The position numbers and the translations under genes were made by a program. The notes beneath the pieces are model-generated. The model was not told the DNA's origin and ran no database searches. It saw only the letters and a program-made list of their open reading frames with translations. A stretch of 64,000 bases of DNA from assembly GCA_019321725.1 (NCBI GenBank), contig CM033123.1, positions 16,480,925 through 16,544,924 on the forward strand, written 5' to 3'. Positions 1-10,925 of this stretch are shown piece by piece. The stretch's first letter is position 1; each line of letters begins with the position of its first letter. Origin of the DNA: Paulownia fortunei. Lineage: Eukaryota > Streptophyta > Magnoliopsida > Lamiales > Paulowniaceae.

Positions 1-405
1 TACATATTTATTAAATTACATAACTAACATTAAAATTACTAATTTAAAAGGTATTTGATTACATGCACACTTTTATCAAAACTGAAATTGAAAATTCGTC
101 ATTTATGAAAGCTGAACAAAAAAATTAGATTCGAATTATCAAACAAATGAAAGTAGAGTTTAACTTGAACTTTTTGTATTCTCTTATTGTAATTATCTTA
201 TAACTTCATTAATCAATTAAAAAATAAGCATTATTAGTTCCAAAATTACATAATTATTAAATTACATAACTACCATTAAAAATAATAATATTAAAAGAGT
301 ATTTTAATCGTATAAAAAATTAGAATAAACATTCACACTTTTATAATAGTATAAATAAATATAAATAAATAAAATTAGTGAACAATCAATTAATTAGTCG
401 ACACT
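1..405. repeat. Outer end of the left arm of a large inverted repeat
   Basis: This A+T-rich stretch is the reverse complement of 39,523-39,927, with the same length (405) and few differences. It contains no gene. In the right arm the matching sequence lies about 465 bp beyond an LTR, whereas here it abuts a truncated LTR at about 409, so roughly 3 kb has been lost from this arm. Confidence 0.85.
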
Positions 406-410
406 AATTA

Positions 411-644
411 CTAGGTCTTTATAATCATTGATATTCATTTTTATTCGATTTTGTGCATCATTTTTTAGAATAATTTAAATTCATTTGCATTAATTGTCAC
501 TCAATTTTGTTTGTTCAAATAAAATTTGAATTGACAAAATTTTGGTATTTAGTAACTCAATGGTCTTCGTGGAAATGATAATCTACTCATCATTTTATTA
601 CTTGTCTTAATAACGTGCACTTGCGTTCACGAATTTTCGCAACA
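411..644 (+). mobile_element. Athila-like LTR fragment, 3' part only
   Basis: The sequence matches the last ~235 bp of the abundant LTR family in this window and ends with the family terminus (cgcaaca). The next five bases (tcaca, 645-649) are the reverse complement of the tgtga target duplication of the solo LTR at 36,211-37,465, so this is the same insertion seen in the inverted copy, with its 5' ~1 kb deleted. Confidence 0.8.
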
Positions 645-1690
645 TCACACCTTCACGAACCTTTCTTCTTTGGATTTGAAATACCACTTTTTTACTAAAT
701 TCCTTTTGTTGTTTTTTTCTCCTTGAATTGTTACACCCCTAAACTTATTTATTTTTATGAACAATAAGTATTGTACTCTTTTCAAATCTTTCTTTATAAT
801 AATTACTTTTTAGGAAGTTTTGTACAAATCACCACCTCTCTTTTACAAGATTATTTTTTTTTCAAACCACTTTCAATACTCAAAATGATGTTACTAGAAT
901 ATCAATGAGTTGAATGTATAAAATAAATAGTTTGTTTTAATTCTTTGGCTAAGGTTGATTTATAAGGCAATAAAAAAAATGGCTCAATGAGTTCAATTGG
1001 GGACACTAGGGATCATGCATCATAAATATAGTGGCTTGAAAAGCTCAAACAGTCCAAAAATGGCCTAAATAACTTCCCTAACCTTATGTACCCTAAGATT
1101 TCGTATCAAGTGACAATCAAACAAGTTGTAGAATTATATGATATTGTAAAAAAAAATATCGAGCTCACATACACTTTTTCTAAGCCAGCAGAAAATTCAA
1201 ATGTTCAAGGCTATGTGCTCAATATGTCAATGGATTACTAGAAAGGTAAAAATTGCCACAAGAGTCAAGCACTTACATAAACATAATATTCATCAACTTT
1301 CAAAAGTTATAAATAAACAAAGTCAAATGAAATACGTATATCCATCCCAAACTTAGAACTAACATTGTCCTCAATGTTAAATAAAGCCAGATAAAATATA
1401 GAAGACTTCCCTGAATGATGGTAGTGTCAGTTCTCATCAATTTCTTTATCATACTATTCAAGAACATTAATGAATGTATATTCATTCGTTGGTGGCATAT
1501 CACTCCTTATTTCATAAATCCTCCCCCATATTTGAGTTGGACCCTGAAATGAAAACAAATAAAAATTCATCAAACTGAAAAAATTGAATATTAAACAACT
1601 AAATAAGAAAAAAAATGTAAAATACTTGGATTGCCTCCCAAGAAGCGCTTAATTTATAGTTTTCAACCGGACTTCTTCTTTTCTCAACTT
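645..1690 (-). mobile_element. 3' untranslated region of gag-only Athila-like element (left arm)
   Basis: Read on the minus strand, this follows the gag-like frame. It begins near a motif (aagcgcttcttgggaggcaa, minus strand, about 1,630-1,660) that I associate from memory with the 3' coding end of Athila-type elements. It then runs through A+T-rich sequence to the LTR fragment at 644. It matches 35,170-36,205 in reverse complement. The short frames in it (for example 1,300-1,503) have no recognisable product and are not genes. Confidence 0.65.
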
Positions 1691-1695
1691 GAGTC

Positions 1696-2800
1696 CTAGA
1701 ATAAGTGTTTCTTATACCATGCCTTTATATGCTCTAGAAGTGTAGGTGATCCCCAGAGATAAGCATATTGAACGCAATCTAGCATGGGATCAAGTGCTCT
1801 TTGTATATTATTGAGTGCATGCCTAATGAAGAAAAATAATTGTCCTTGTGTGAAAGAGATATTTCTATCCTTTTCAATGTCAGGGATGATAAAATATATA
1901 TGGATAATAGATTTGTTAACATCCTCAAATACACCTTTATTTTTCACCATAGAATACTTTAATGTGCAATCTCTCAACTCGTGATCCTCCAATTCATACT
2001 TGAGTGTTGAGATCCCTATATCATCCTCCACAATATTTAATATAGGCTTGTTATTTTGTAGAAGATAGGGATAAGAAACTTCGAGTGATGGCTCTTGAGA
2101 TGCGCTTAGTTGAACATTTTGTTGATCTTTTCCATTCTCCGTTAGAGGTATTTGTGTTGATACCTCTTGTTAATCCTTCATCAGTTTTTCAATCCACAAA
2201 ATAGTTTCAATCTCTACATCACTTAGCAAACTAACATCAGAATATTCTTCTCCCACTTCATTTACCTCGGGTGTGTATGGCAAATTGTCCTAATGTTTTG
2301 TTGGAAACATGTTATCCATCTCACAATTTTGGATCTTCAAGTTTTGAAGTTGTGATGATGGATGTTGGACATCAGTTGTAGCTTCCAACATGAATTAGCT
2401 CTGAGTGTTTGCTAATCGACCTATTGCTTCATCAAGAAAAATCCTCTCTTGTGATAGATTACTAGGTTCAATTTGCAACAAAATTTGATCGGTAGTACAT
2501 TTGACTTGAGCTAATGCTTCTTCAAAACTTTACTTCTTCTCTAATGGTGGGTAACTAGGTACATGCAACATCATAGTCTCATCATTTCTCTATGAAGCAT
2601 TAGAATCATTTGGCCATCCTTGATAAGTGTTGGAGAAAGGATAATTTTGCAGCTTGAATGGTGAGTAATTAACATTTGCTGCAATATTTCTCTATCTCCT
2701 TTGAAAGAATTTTTAGTTGAGCAATAATGCATTAATGAAATCTACTCGATTTATTCTAGAGGCCTAAGTTGAAGCTTGATTTGTTATATCATTTTCAGTT
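1696..2800 (-). pseudogene. gag-derived open frame of a non-autonomous Athila-like retrotransposon
   Basis: On the minus strand one frame can be followed from about 2,800 to a stop at 1,696 with only a few internal stops. Its upstream part has features of the C-terminal region of Gypsy/Athila Gag: a Tyr/Asn/Pro-rich stretch ending in a WPND-like segment, then a helix with SFEEALAQVK and later DEAIGRLANTQS, as in proteins where such heptads precede the zinc knuckle. The last 111 residues (from ATG at 2,031) are open but I cannot match them to a known domain. No protease, reverse transcriptase or integrase follows; the frame runs straight into the 3' untranslated region. The tail is repeated in the right arm at 34,925-35,152. 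The Gag assignment is inferred from pattern. The element would depend on an autonomous relative for mobility. Confidence 0.55.
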
Positions 2801-2931
2801 GGCCAATAATATAAATTATATGTTATCTTGTCTACCACTTTCCACTCAACTCACACACATAAGAAAACACTGTGATTATAAATAAGGACACACTCAAACA
2901 AGGAAAGAAAAATAAAAATAAGAGAAAAGAA

Positions 2932-2950
2932 ATATATATATATATATATA
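2932..2950. repeat. (AT)n microsatellite
   Basis: A short uninterrupted AT dinucleotide run lies in the leader between primer-binding site and gag-like frame. Confidence 0.9.
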
Positions 2951-3011
2951 CAAGAAAAATTTAAAATAAAATCCAAGTTACTTAGTATCAATATTAACAA
3001 AATAAAACAAT

Positions 3012-3028
3012 CCCTAACAATGGTGCCA
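3012..3028 (-). other. Primer-binding site, tRNA-Asp type, decayed
   Basis: On the minus strand, six bases after the LTR end, the sequence TGGCACCATTGTTAGGG aligns with the complement of the plant tRNA-Asp 3' end (TGGCGCCGTTGCCGGGG) at 12 of 17 positions. All five differences are transitions of the kind made by decay of methylated cytosine. Athila-clade Gypsy elements are known to prime from tRNA-Asp. The site fixes the orientation of the element and identifies 3,035 as the LTR edge. Confidence 0.75.
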
Positions 3029-3034
3029 AAAACT

Positions 3035-3950
3035 TATTGCAGAATATAGTGAACACAAATGCACGTTATCTTATATAAGTAATAAAATAATGAGTAGATT
3101 ATCATTCCTACAAGGACTGTTGAATTATCAAATACCAAACTTATGTTAACTCTAATTTTATTTGAATAAATGCAAAAATATGTGTTGATTATGAACTAAA
3201 TTCAGTTAAACTAAACTAATACTAAAAAGCAATTAAAGATAAATTTCAATAACTTAAAAGTCTAGGGTTATGATTTCATAATAATTAATTCAAATTGATT
3301 ATTTTATCTCATCAATTTCAATTTATTTTCCAAGTGGTAGTCAATAATCCCTAAATTATCCACTAACTTCTTCCAAGGTTTAATGAAAATATCATCAATT
3401 CCTAACCCACTATATTCCTATGTGAATTACAACAATCAATAATTTATTAGATTTTATAGATCTCAAATATGACTACACAAATCATACAAGTATATTCCTA
3501 TATCACATACAATTTATGGTTTCTACATATAGAACTAGACACACATATCAACCCGGGTCAATATGATTAGTGAATCATGCAATTAGTGGCCAAGTAATTG
3601 AAAGCATTAGAAACCTTGTAGAAAACTCAACTTGAAAATCAAATCAAGAATTGAACTGATACAATATTTTAAAACATTATAATTAGATTACTTCATAACC
3701 CTAGAAAAATAAATTAGTTCATAATGATAAAAATGAAAGATAACTTAAACAATATCCACAGACATAATTAATGAGAAAAAGAGGAAAATGAAATAAAACT
3801 TGGAACATGATGAGTTTCTTCTATTGTAGATGTCTTTTTCTCAAATTTTGAAAGAATTCTCTCATCATCTTCTGCTTTTCTTCCTTCTTCTTCGTTCTTA
3901 GCTTTATTTCTCTTGTCTCTTTCTCACCATCTCTCAAATCTAACAAATCA
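3035..3950 (-). mobile_element. 5' LTR of the gag-only Athila-like element, U3 side missing
   Basis: Starting at tattgcag (a decayed form of the family terminus tgttgcg), the sequence follows the LTR family in minus orientation. It includes the conserved stretch with 'cccactatattcctatgtgaattacaa'-like sequence near 3,400-3,430. It stops matching at about 3,950, before the palindrome cluster and the 5' terminus, so the U3 half is missing. The primer-binding site next to it shows that this was a 5' LTR. Confidence 0.75.
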
Positions 3951-4149
3951 AACAATTGATAAAAATGCACATATTTAAAAATAAAAATCAAACAATTGAT
4001 ATATGGAATGAATACAAAAAATTACAATTCTTGGTGCATCTTTATATGGTATTTCACTTTATTTATACACAATAAATCTATACAATTTATGCTAAATGTT
4101 AATTTAAGAAAATATTTTATACAGATGACATGTATTTATCAGTGAAATA

Positions 4150-4564
4150 CAAAATTAAATATGAAATTGTAAAGACAATTCAAGTTAACTATTTTAACAT
4201 AGTATATTATTATATTTAACTGTTAAAAGTTTGATATCACAACCACCAGAAATTTCAGTAAGCACAGTCATATTTACACCTTTTCAACCGCTGATAACCC
4301 CAATAATCTGTTTCCCATCTTTCTTTGATGTACATTAAAAAATACCGAGCATTACAAATATACAAATTGCTTTCTCAAACCTCAATAGGACTTGGTAATA
4401 GCTAGAAGGAAGATGGTAATTTAAATAGCGTAATTGAGACATAGCTTAAAATAATTGTTAGCTTATTATTCTTGTATGAGCTACATAATTTATTTATTTA
4501 TTTATAATTATCCAAACATGTGAAAGAATACTTGGCTTTAGTTGTCTAAATACTTCACAAGAAA

Positions 4565-4597
<33 letters not shown>

Positions 4598-6660
4598 TGT
4601 ATTATTTAACTAAACCACAGTGTGTAGCACATTGTGTTTCGAGTCTTATCAAGTCTCCAATTTATATATTCCATATTTATACGTGTACAAAACCAAAGCA
4701 AGACAATTACTGTTTTTTATGGGTATGGCCGTTTTTTATTTTTATTTACTTCTATTCAAAGTCGTGCAAAACATAAAACATAAAATAAATTAAAAATCAT
4801 AATACAAGTCTTATGGGTGGGTGGCAAACAGTGTGTATGTCTTTTTATTCTTTGTCTAAACAAATTGAATCTTTGACCAACCTATTTAAGATGAACTCTA
4901 TTTTCCACCTATTTATTTGATAAACCTGTTTTATAATAATAATAGACAGATAGGAAAAGCGGACAATAAATCTCATGAAACACGAGTATATAGTTTATGA
5001 TTTTATTTTAAAAAATAATTAATAATCAGTAAGGTATCGGAAATTATATATTTGAGGCTCATTACTCGTTATCTACCTTGTCCAATCAGGTTTAATAGTT
5101 AATAATGAGTATTGGATTAATTAGTAGACATGAGCAGCATCTTGAGGCATATTAATTAAGTAATTTTTGGTTTTCGTGTATTGACAAATTGTCAAATTTT
5201 TCAAAAAAAATATTTTAATCTAATATTAATTAGAACCTAAAAAACAGCGCACCAATTCTTGAATTGGTTATATATAATATCACAATCATTATTATTATCA
5301 TCTAAACTCTATGATTTTAAAATTTGATCCATACTGAAATTTACTATATGAATTTAAAACGAACTACATACATATGTTTGAATTCTATCTAAACTCTATA
5401 TTTGAATATGAGACTTGTCTATAAAATTTAAATTCGCGAAATAGAATTTATATTTCTATTTAATATTAATGAAAATATTTTAACGGGTCTCATTTGCTAT
5501 CCAGAATAACTTGCCAAGAATACCCTTATCAGTCGAAGTACTACCATATTAGGTTTATAAATTAATAAATACATCTATAGCAAAATTTAATTTGAACTAG
5601 ATGCAAGTAGTAGATACAGCATTCTTACTATATTTTTAATTAATTTCTTTGACTAAAATAAACAAAGTTAAAATTTATTTTTTTATATTTTTTGCACTGA
5701 ACCCAACCCATTTTGGCACAACACATTTAACCCCTTCCCCAACACATTACATGTAAATTAACCATTGTAAAACATGGTTGTTCAAATCCCAACAGTCTTA
5801 CCAAGTCTCTAATTTATATAATCCATATTTGTCCTTATATATGTATAAAACCAAAGCAGAATAATGTACCAAGCACATGAGCGAATTCGAACAAATATTT
5901 TGGTTGCATTCTTTTAATTCAGTCGTGTAATAAATAATGCGTTGAAACCAACAGGACACCACATATCTTGACATTGATATAATATTGTTCATTTTATATC
6001 TAAATTTTTATGTATTTGTTTTTAAACTTGATCCAAAATAGTTCATACCAATGGAGATATTTTTTATACTTGTAAAACTATGATCTTATCCACTTCTAAC
6101 CAATGTGGGACTTTATTTATACACCTAGCAATCCTTTCCTCATATGTAGGACCACTGAGCCTCCATCAAATCTACTTAGAAAAATTTTGCTCCATTGAAT
6201 TGGCTACTCACCTTCACTGCATTGGACCACACACCCTCCATGAAACATTAGAGTACAACCTAGCTCAAGAGCTTGTTTTATCTAGGTCAAAAATTTTTCG
6301 TTGTGTGGGAAGCAAAACTATTTATTAAGCACCGTAGCACACATGTCCAAAAGAATACAACCACAGGCCCCATCGTTCGCATGGCCTCACCTTCTTCATT
6401 TGGCACCAAAAATTATCCTCCACATAGTTAAGTTTGTAACATGACTCTATACTACTTGTTAGTCTTTAACACTAGTTTTTTTGAGTATGTATTTCCTAAT
6501 GTCAAATTCTTTGATGGATCCTATGGCCAATACCATTAAATAAAAAGATAATAGATGGCAAAATTTCACATATCTTTTATGATTTAACTTGTCAGCAACT
6601 TAATTTATTATAAATTCACCCCTATGTATGATGTGGCATTATTATTTAAATTTGATATAA
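4150..6660 (+). repeat. R repeat copy 1 (unclassified mosaic repeat)
   Basis: This stretch recurs as an inverted copy at 32,862-34,905 and 27,814-29,925, and its later part recurs directly at 10,926-13,285. It carries a blend of landmarks in fixed order: an AAT microsatellite (about 4,567-4,597), a segment with 'tttttgcactgaacccaaccc' (about 5,690), a gtccttatatatgtataaaacc segment (about 5,830), a 'ccacttctaaccaatgtggga' segment (about 6,088) and a segment with ccccatcgttcgc (about 6,370). The 'accaatgtggga' and aatatcatatcaatg motifs are reminiscent of short plant LTR/TRIM elements, from memory only. No protein domain is visible. The 82-codon frame at 6,080-6,328 is broken in the other copies and is not a gene. 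Confidence 0.7.
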
Positions 6661-6663
6661 AGA

Positions 6664-6984
6664 TTTAGGGATTGTCAACTATCACTTGAAAAATAAATTG
6701 AGATTGAAGAGAAAAATAATCAATTCGAATTAATTATGGTAAAATCATAACCATATACTTTAAGTTAATGAACTTCATCATTAATTAATTTTAATTACTA
6801 GTTTAGTTTAGTTAGATTTAGTTTGTAATTATAAACACCCATTTTTATTTATTCAAATAAAATTAGAGTTAAACATAATTTCAATATTTAATAATTCAAC
6901 AATTATCGTGGGAACGATACTCTACTTATCATTTTATTGCTTGTTAACAACAACGTGCACTTGCGTTCACTAAAATCCATAACA
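6664..6984 (+). mobile_element. Athila-like LTR fragment (3' part)
   Basis: The sequence joins the LTR family at the segment containing 'gggattgtcaactatcacttg' and ends at its 3' terminus (cataaca, 6,984). No primer-binding site follows, so this is a truncated solo or broken LTR. Confidence 0.75.
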
Positions 6985-8580
6985 AATTTGATGTTAAATT
7001 CTAAATTATTGAGTTCGGACAATTTGAAAATGTGATTTTATTTGTATGCTTTGTCTTGGTACGTGATTAACAATTTCATTCCATATGTCCCTTTGTTTTT
7101 TAGATGTATTATAATATGTGTACTTGGGGAATCATGGAGAGATGTTGCCGAAATTTCCACGTTCATGAAGTGGTCATAATTATAAAATCATGAATAAATG
7201 CAAGTTCTTGAATGAGATAAGGCCATTACCAAAGAGTGAAAAGAGAAATGACAACAATACATGCCATCAATTAACATATATGGTTTAAATCAATAATATA
7301 ATTACTATTCTCAATAGGTTGTTTAATTATGGATCAAAATTGGATAATGAATTAGAATTGACTGGCTTCAGAATACATAAATGGTTTCAATCAATTTTTG
7401 GACCTAGTTAAAAGTCATATGACAACATTTAGGTTATCTAAAATCGTGGTCCTGTCGAAGGTGTAGGAATTTGTACAAATCTAATTTGGATTACATTGGA
7501 GGGCACAACTTTATAGATGGGAGATTAATAAATTATACAAAGTGTGGACTTTTCATGGAGACGTTATTACACCAAGTGTTAATACAGATCCAGTAATGAA
7601 GTTGAACATATGAGTGACGAGGAAACTTTTTAAATAGCTTAATTATTATCCCTAATTTGTTAGTAAAATTTACTAGGAATCTTATTAATTTTATCTATCT
7701 AACAAAATTTTATATTTTATAGGTATGCCTCCTAAATGAATTAAGGATCAACCCGTTATTAATCCAGGTAATGTGGTCCCATCTACCAGTGGCGTTCATG
7801 CGGAGGGTACATTTGATGGTTTATTTCACTTATTATCTCTTTTCAATATCTTTTTTATTAGTAATTATTTTGAACAATAATTTAACATTTCTTGTTACTA
7901 TTTTGCCGCTCCTACATAGAAGAAACATCAAGATACATGAGTCACACATAGTGACACGCTCAGACACTACATAAAAGAGAAGGAAAAAAATATCGTTCAC
8001 ATTTTACAAAAGTGATGGTTGTCCAACAAGGGATTATGCACCATCTTTCATGAGGAAGCTTTGTGTAGCTGTGAGAAAGTTTGCACATTTACAAGTTGTA
8101 GATTTGAGGAAAATGACAAAAGAGAAAAAAAAAAGGCCTATATAAGTTAGTATAAGTAACCCCTACATTTGTCGGTTTACTATCTAATTGATATTTGTCG
8201 GTTAAGAATAAGATCAATAGACTGATGAATGCTTAATACCGCGACAACCACCACAAAATGCACAAACGTTATTAGAGTCTCATCCACCTACATTGGGAGG
8301 AGCAATTAAAACAAGTGCCCAAGGATTTCAATGAGACTAAGTTGGATCGGAGTAGATGCACACATTGTTTGAATTAGATGAGTTTAAGGTGAATTTTACG
8401 CTAATAAATTATAAGTTATAGCTGATTAACTTAATTAAAGATTTTATATTTATTAATTTAATCTATAGCATTTATTTCTTGTAAATTAATTATTTTTTAC
8501 AGAAATGATCAGCAACAAAGTCCATATATCGAGCTAAGTTGTCTTATAATTATCATAGAGATTCAAAGTCTTTTCTGTAG
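6985..8580 (+). mobile_element. Relic of a CACTA (En/Spm-like) DNA transposon, first part
   Basis: This interval contains, in order, a transposase-associated domain (about 7,330-7,610), noncoding sequence, a short frame starting MPPK (about 7,725) with an early stop, and the first exon of a Transposase_24-like domain (8,503-8,585). The transposase core expected between them is absent, so it is an internally deleted derivative. The element resumes after the LTR at 10,262. I did not find CACTA terminal inverted repeats. Confidence 0.6.
7330..7610 (+). pseudogene. CACTA transposase-associated domain, frameshifted
   Basis: Known family pattern: an N-terminal domain starting MDxxWM, then EYIxGVxxFLxFA, then a CPCxxCxN motif, and ending in WxxHGE. 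Here the same order is visible across three frames. MDQNWIMN is at about 7,330, EYINGFNQFLDLVKSHM at about 7,372-7,422, WSCRRCRNL at about 7,447-7,473, and VWTFHGD at about 7,542-7,562. Frameshifts separate the pieces and a stop follows MDQNWIMN, so no protein can be made. The domain normally sits at the N terminus of TNP2-type transposases. The order and spacing of four motifs make the assignment fairly safe despite the decay. Confidence 0.7.
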
Positions 8581-10480
8581 TATAGTATTGAGTTGGTTTT
8601 ATACCAACAATTCGTATGTCTTTTTATTTAACATTTGGTTTATTTTCAAGTATTTATAGTACTTTTGATGCATTCAAGTTGAAATATTGTAGATAATGAT
8701 AATAGGAGAAGGAAATGGAAAGAAACATATAACTTTGTTAAATTTTAGAAAAACCCTCTTTATAGTGCTATTGTGAGCAGTGTTCGTATTTCAACCATAA
8801 CTCTTTAATCTAATATCCTTTGGACTTGATTATTAAAACATTGGAAAGATAAGAGATTTATCTATAACGTCTATGTTTTCCATAAAATCCAGTTTGTTCG
8901 ATTTCAATAAGAAAAATTAGGTTAAAAAGTCTACACTTGATTGAAACTTTCTAGTATGACACATCTTGGTACTCTAGCCATAACGCTTTCCACAGATTTC
9001 ATATCAAGTTAATTCAAGTGGCTATGGAAAGCTGAGACACAGAGATACAATTCATTAGAAGGTATTAAAAGCCAATTCATCTTAGAAAAATGTTAAAAAT
9101 GAGTTGAAATGAGCCAAACACTATTAGGAAAGAAGGAAAACTGTAGCAACGGCGCCTAGGCGCCAAACAAAATAGAGAGCACGGCTCCTAAACACCAAAA
9201 TAGAGCGCTTAGGTGCCAAAAATAGAATGTGCAGTGCCTAGGCGCCATAAATCAGTGCCTAACCAAGGCTAAAATGGGCATTTTACCCTCTTTAGGGCAT
9301 CCCAATCAGATTTTTAAGATCCCAAGAACCTCCAAATGAGGGAGAGAGGAGAATTAGAGACAAGAGAAGAGATAGAAGATTGGGTGAAAAGAATAAGGAG
9401 ACAAGGAAAAGGAATTTTGGGGAAGAGGAGAAAAATTCTTCCAAACTTGAGATAGAACCTCTACAAGGAAATAAAAAAACTCATCCTCTTTGAAATTTAA
9501 TTTTTATTTTTTTCTTTCACATTGAATATGTGTATGAATATTGTTGAGATATCTTTCATTGTCACCATGAACTAATTTTCTTTTCTAGGGTTGTGATGTA
9601 ATCTAATTAGGATATGTTGAATACTTTTATCAATTCAATTTTCAATTTATTTATCAAGTTGAGTTTTCTACATTGTTCTTAATGCTTTCAATTACTTAGC
9701 TATTAATTGAATGATTTGTTAATCATATTGACCCGAGATGTGATATATGTGTTTAGTTCTATGTGCAGAGAACCATAAATTGCATGTAAGATAGGAATAT
9801 ACTTTCTTGGTTTGTGTAGTCTTGTTGGAGATTTAAAGAACTAAATGAATTGTTGATTGTTGTAATTCACATAGAAATATAGTGAATTAGCAATTGATGG
9901 TATTTTCATTAGACCTTGGGAGAGGCTAGTGGATAATTTAGGAATTTTCGACTATCACTTGAGAAATAAGTTGAAATTGATGAGATAAATTATTCAACTC
10001 AAACTAATTATAATGAAATCATAACCCTAGGTCTTTATAATCATTGATATTCATTTTTATTCGATTTTGCGCATCATTTTTAAGAGTAATTTAAATTCAT
10101 TTGAATTAATTGTCACTCGCTTTCGTTTGTTCAAATAAAATTTGAATTGACCAAAATTTATGTATTTAGTAGCTCAATAGTTTTTATGGGAACGATAATC
10201 TACTCATCATTTTATTACTTGTAATGATAACGTGCACTTGCGTTCATAAAATTTCGTAACATATAGTTACAATGGTGTAAGTATAAAACCTTAACTTTTA
10301 CGGAAATAATTATTTGAATCAATTTTTAAGTAATAACATATGTTATTTATAGGCCGGCGAATCTAATAGAAAGGATCGAATCGCCGTGTTCAACAAAATT
10401 CATTATAGCTCTACAAAAGGTTGTAGCCAATCTATTCTCACTTTTTTGTGGATTATTTCTAGCATATGATATCGTAATAA
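8503..10480 (+). pseudogene. Transposase_24-like (PF03004) reading frame of the CACTA relic, split by a solo LTR
   Basis: Exon 1 follows an acceptor (ttttttacag) and reads SATKSIYRAKLSYNYHRDSKSFL. This resembles the 'NRAKLPYNHTxGSKSF' signature of the plant Transposase_24 domain found with CACTA elements. The frame is cut at 8,586 by a solo LTR. Beyond it, a donor (gtaagta, about 10,278) and an acceptor (tttatag, ending 10,352) frame a second exon. That exon reads GESNRKDRIAVFNKIHYSS, like the 'PxRxELFxxTHxxKDG' part of the same domain. Stops are present (before SATK and after SFL). The product would be the DNA-binding TNPA-like partner; assignment is from motif order, not a search. Confidence 0.6.
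8586..10261 (+). mobile_element. Solo Athila-like LTR (long subtype, 1,676 bp) with perfect target duplication
   Basis: The LTR starts TATTGAGT (the family's TGATGAGT with substitutions) and ends cgtaaca. It is flanked by tatag at 8,581-8,585 and tatag at 10,262-10,266, a perfect 5-bp target duplication. It contains a perfect palindrome GGCGCCTAGGCGCC at 9,151-9,164 followed by several imperfect versions. It belongs to the longer subtype, which has about 400 bp extra before the palindrome cluster. No internal region remains, so LTR-LTR recombination has removed it. It interrupts a CACTA coding exon. Confidence 0.88.
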
Positions 10481-10925
10481 ATGAGTCCAATAAAGATATT
10501 CAATCCAACAAGGCCCAATTAGAAATCTCACAGGCGCAAAAAAAGCTACTTAATCTAATGAAATTGCAATAACATACATTTCGAGCCTATGGACTCTAAA
10601 AATAATAACGAAGAGAACTATCAAGGTGCATGTACTACAATTACGATCGCTACCCCCTCTGTTATTAACAATAAACACCCCCTTTAAATTTATTATGAGA
10701 TATGTCATTTATTCTTTGTTTAAGTTTCTTTCTGATTTGAAAATCCTGGGACCCCTACTTATTTGTGGTTGGTGCAAGAGTGAGACCCTTTTATCTATCT
10801 ATCTATAAGGAAGACGAGGCGATAGCCAGTGAGCCATCCACCAGCTGTGAAAGAAGGAAAGGTGATAGTCCACAAATAAAGTATTGTGTTGAAGAAATCA
10901 CAACTCAGTAATTGGACCAGTTTGA
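10262..10925 (+). mobile_element. CACTA relic, second part
   Basis: This continues the interrupted transposon: second exon of the Transposase_24-like domain, then a Gln/Lys/Leu-rich frame (SNKAQLEISQAQKKLLNLM, about 10,505-10,560) that could be a coiled coil. After about 10,650 I recognise nothing; a short tatc repeat lies at about 10,791-10,805. R repeat sequence starts at about 10,926. Confidence 0.5.
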
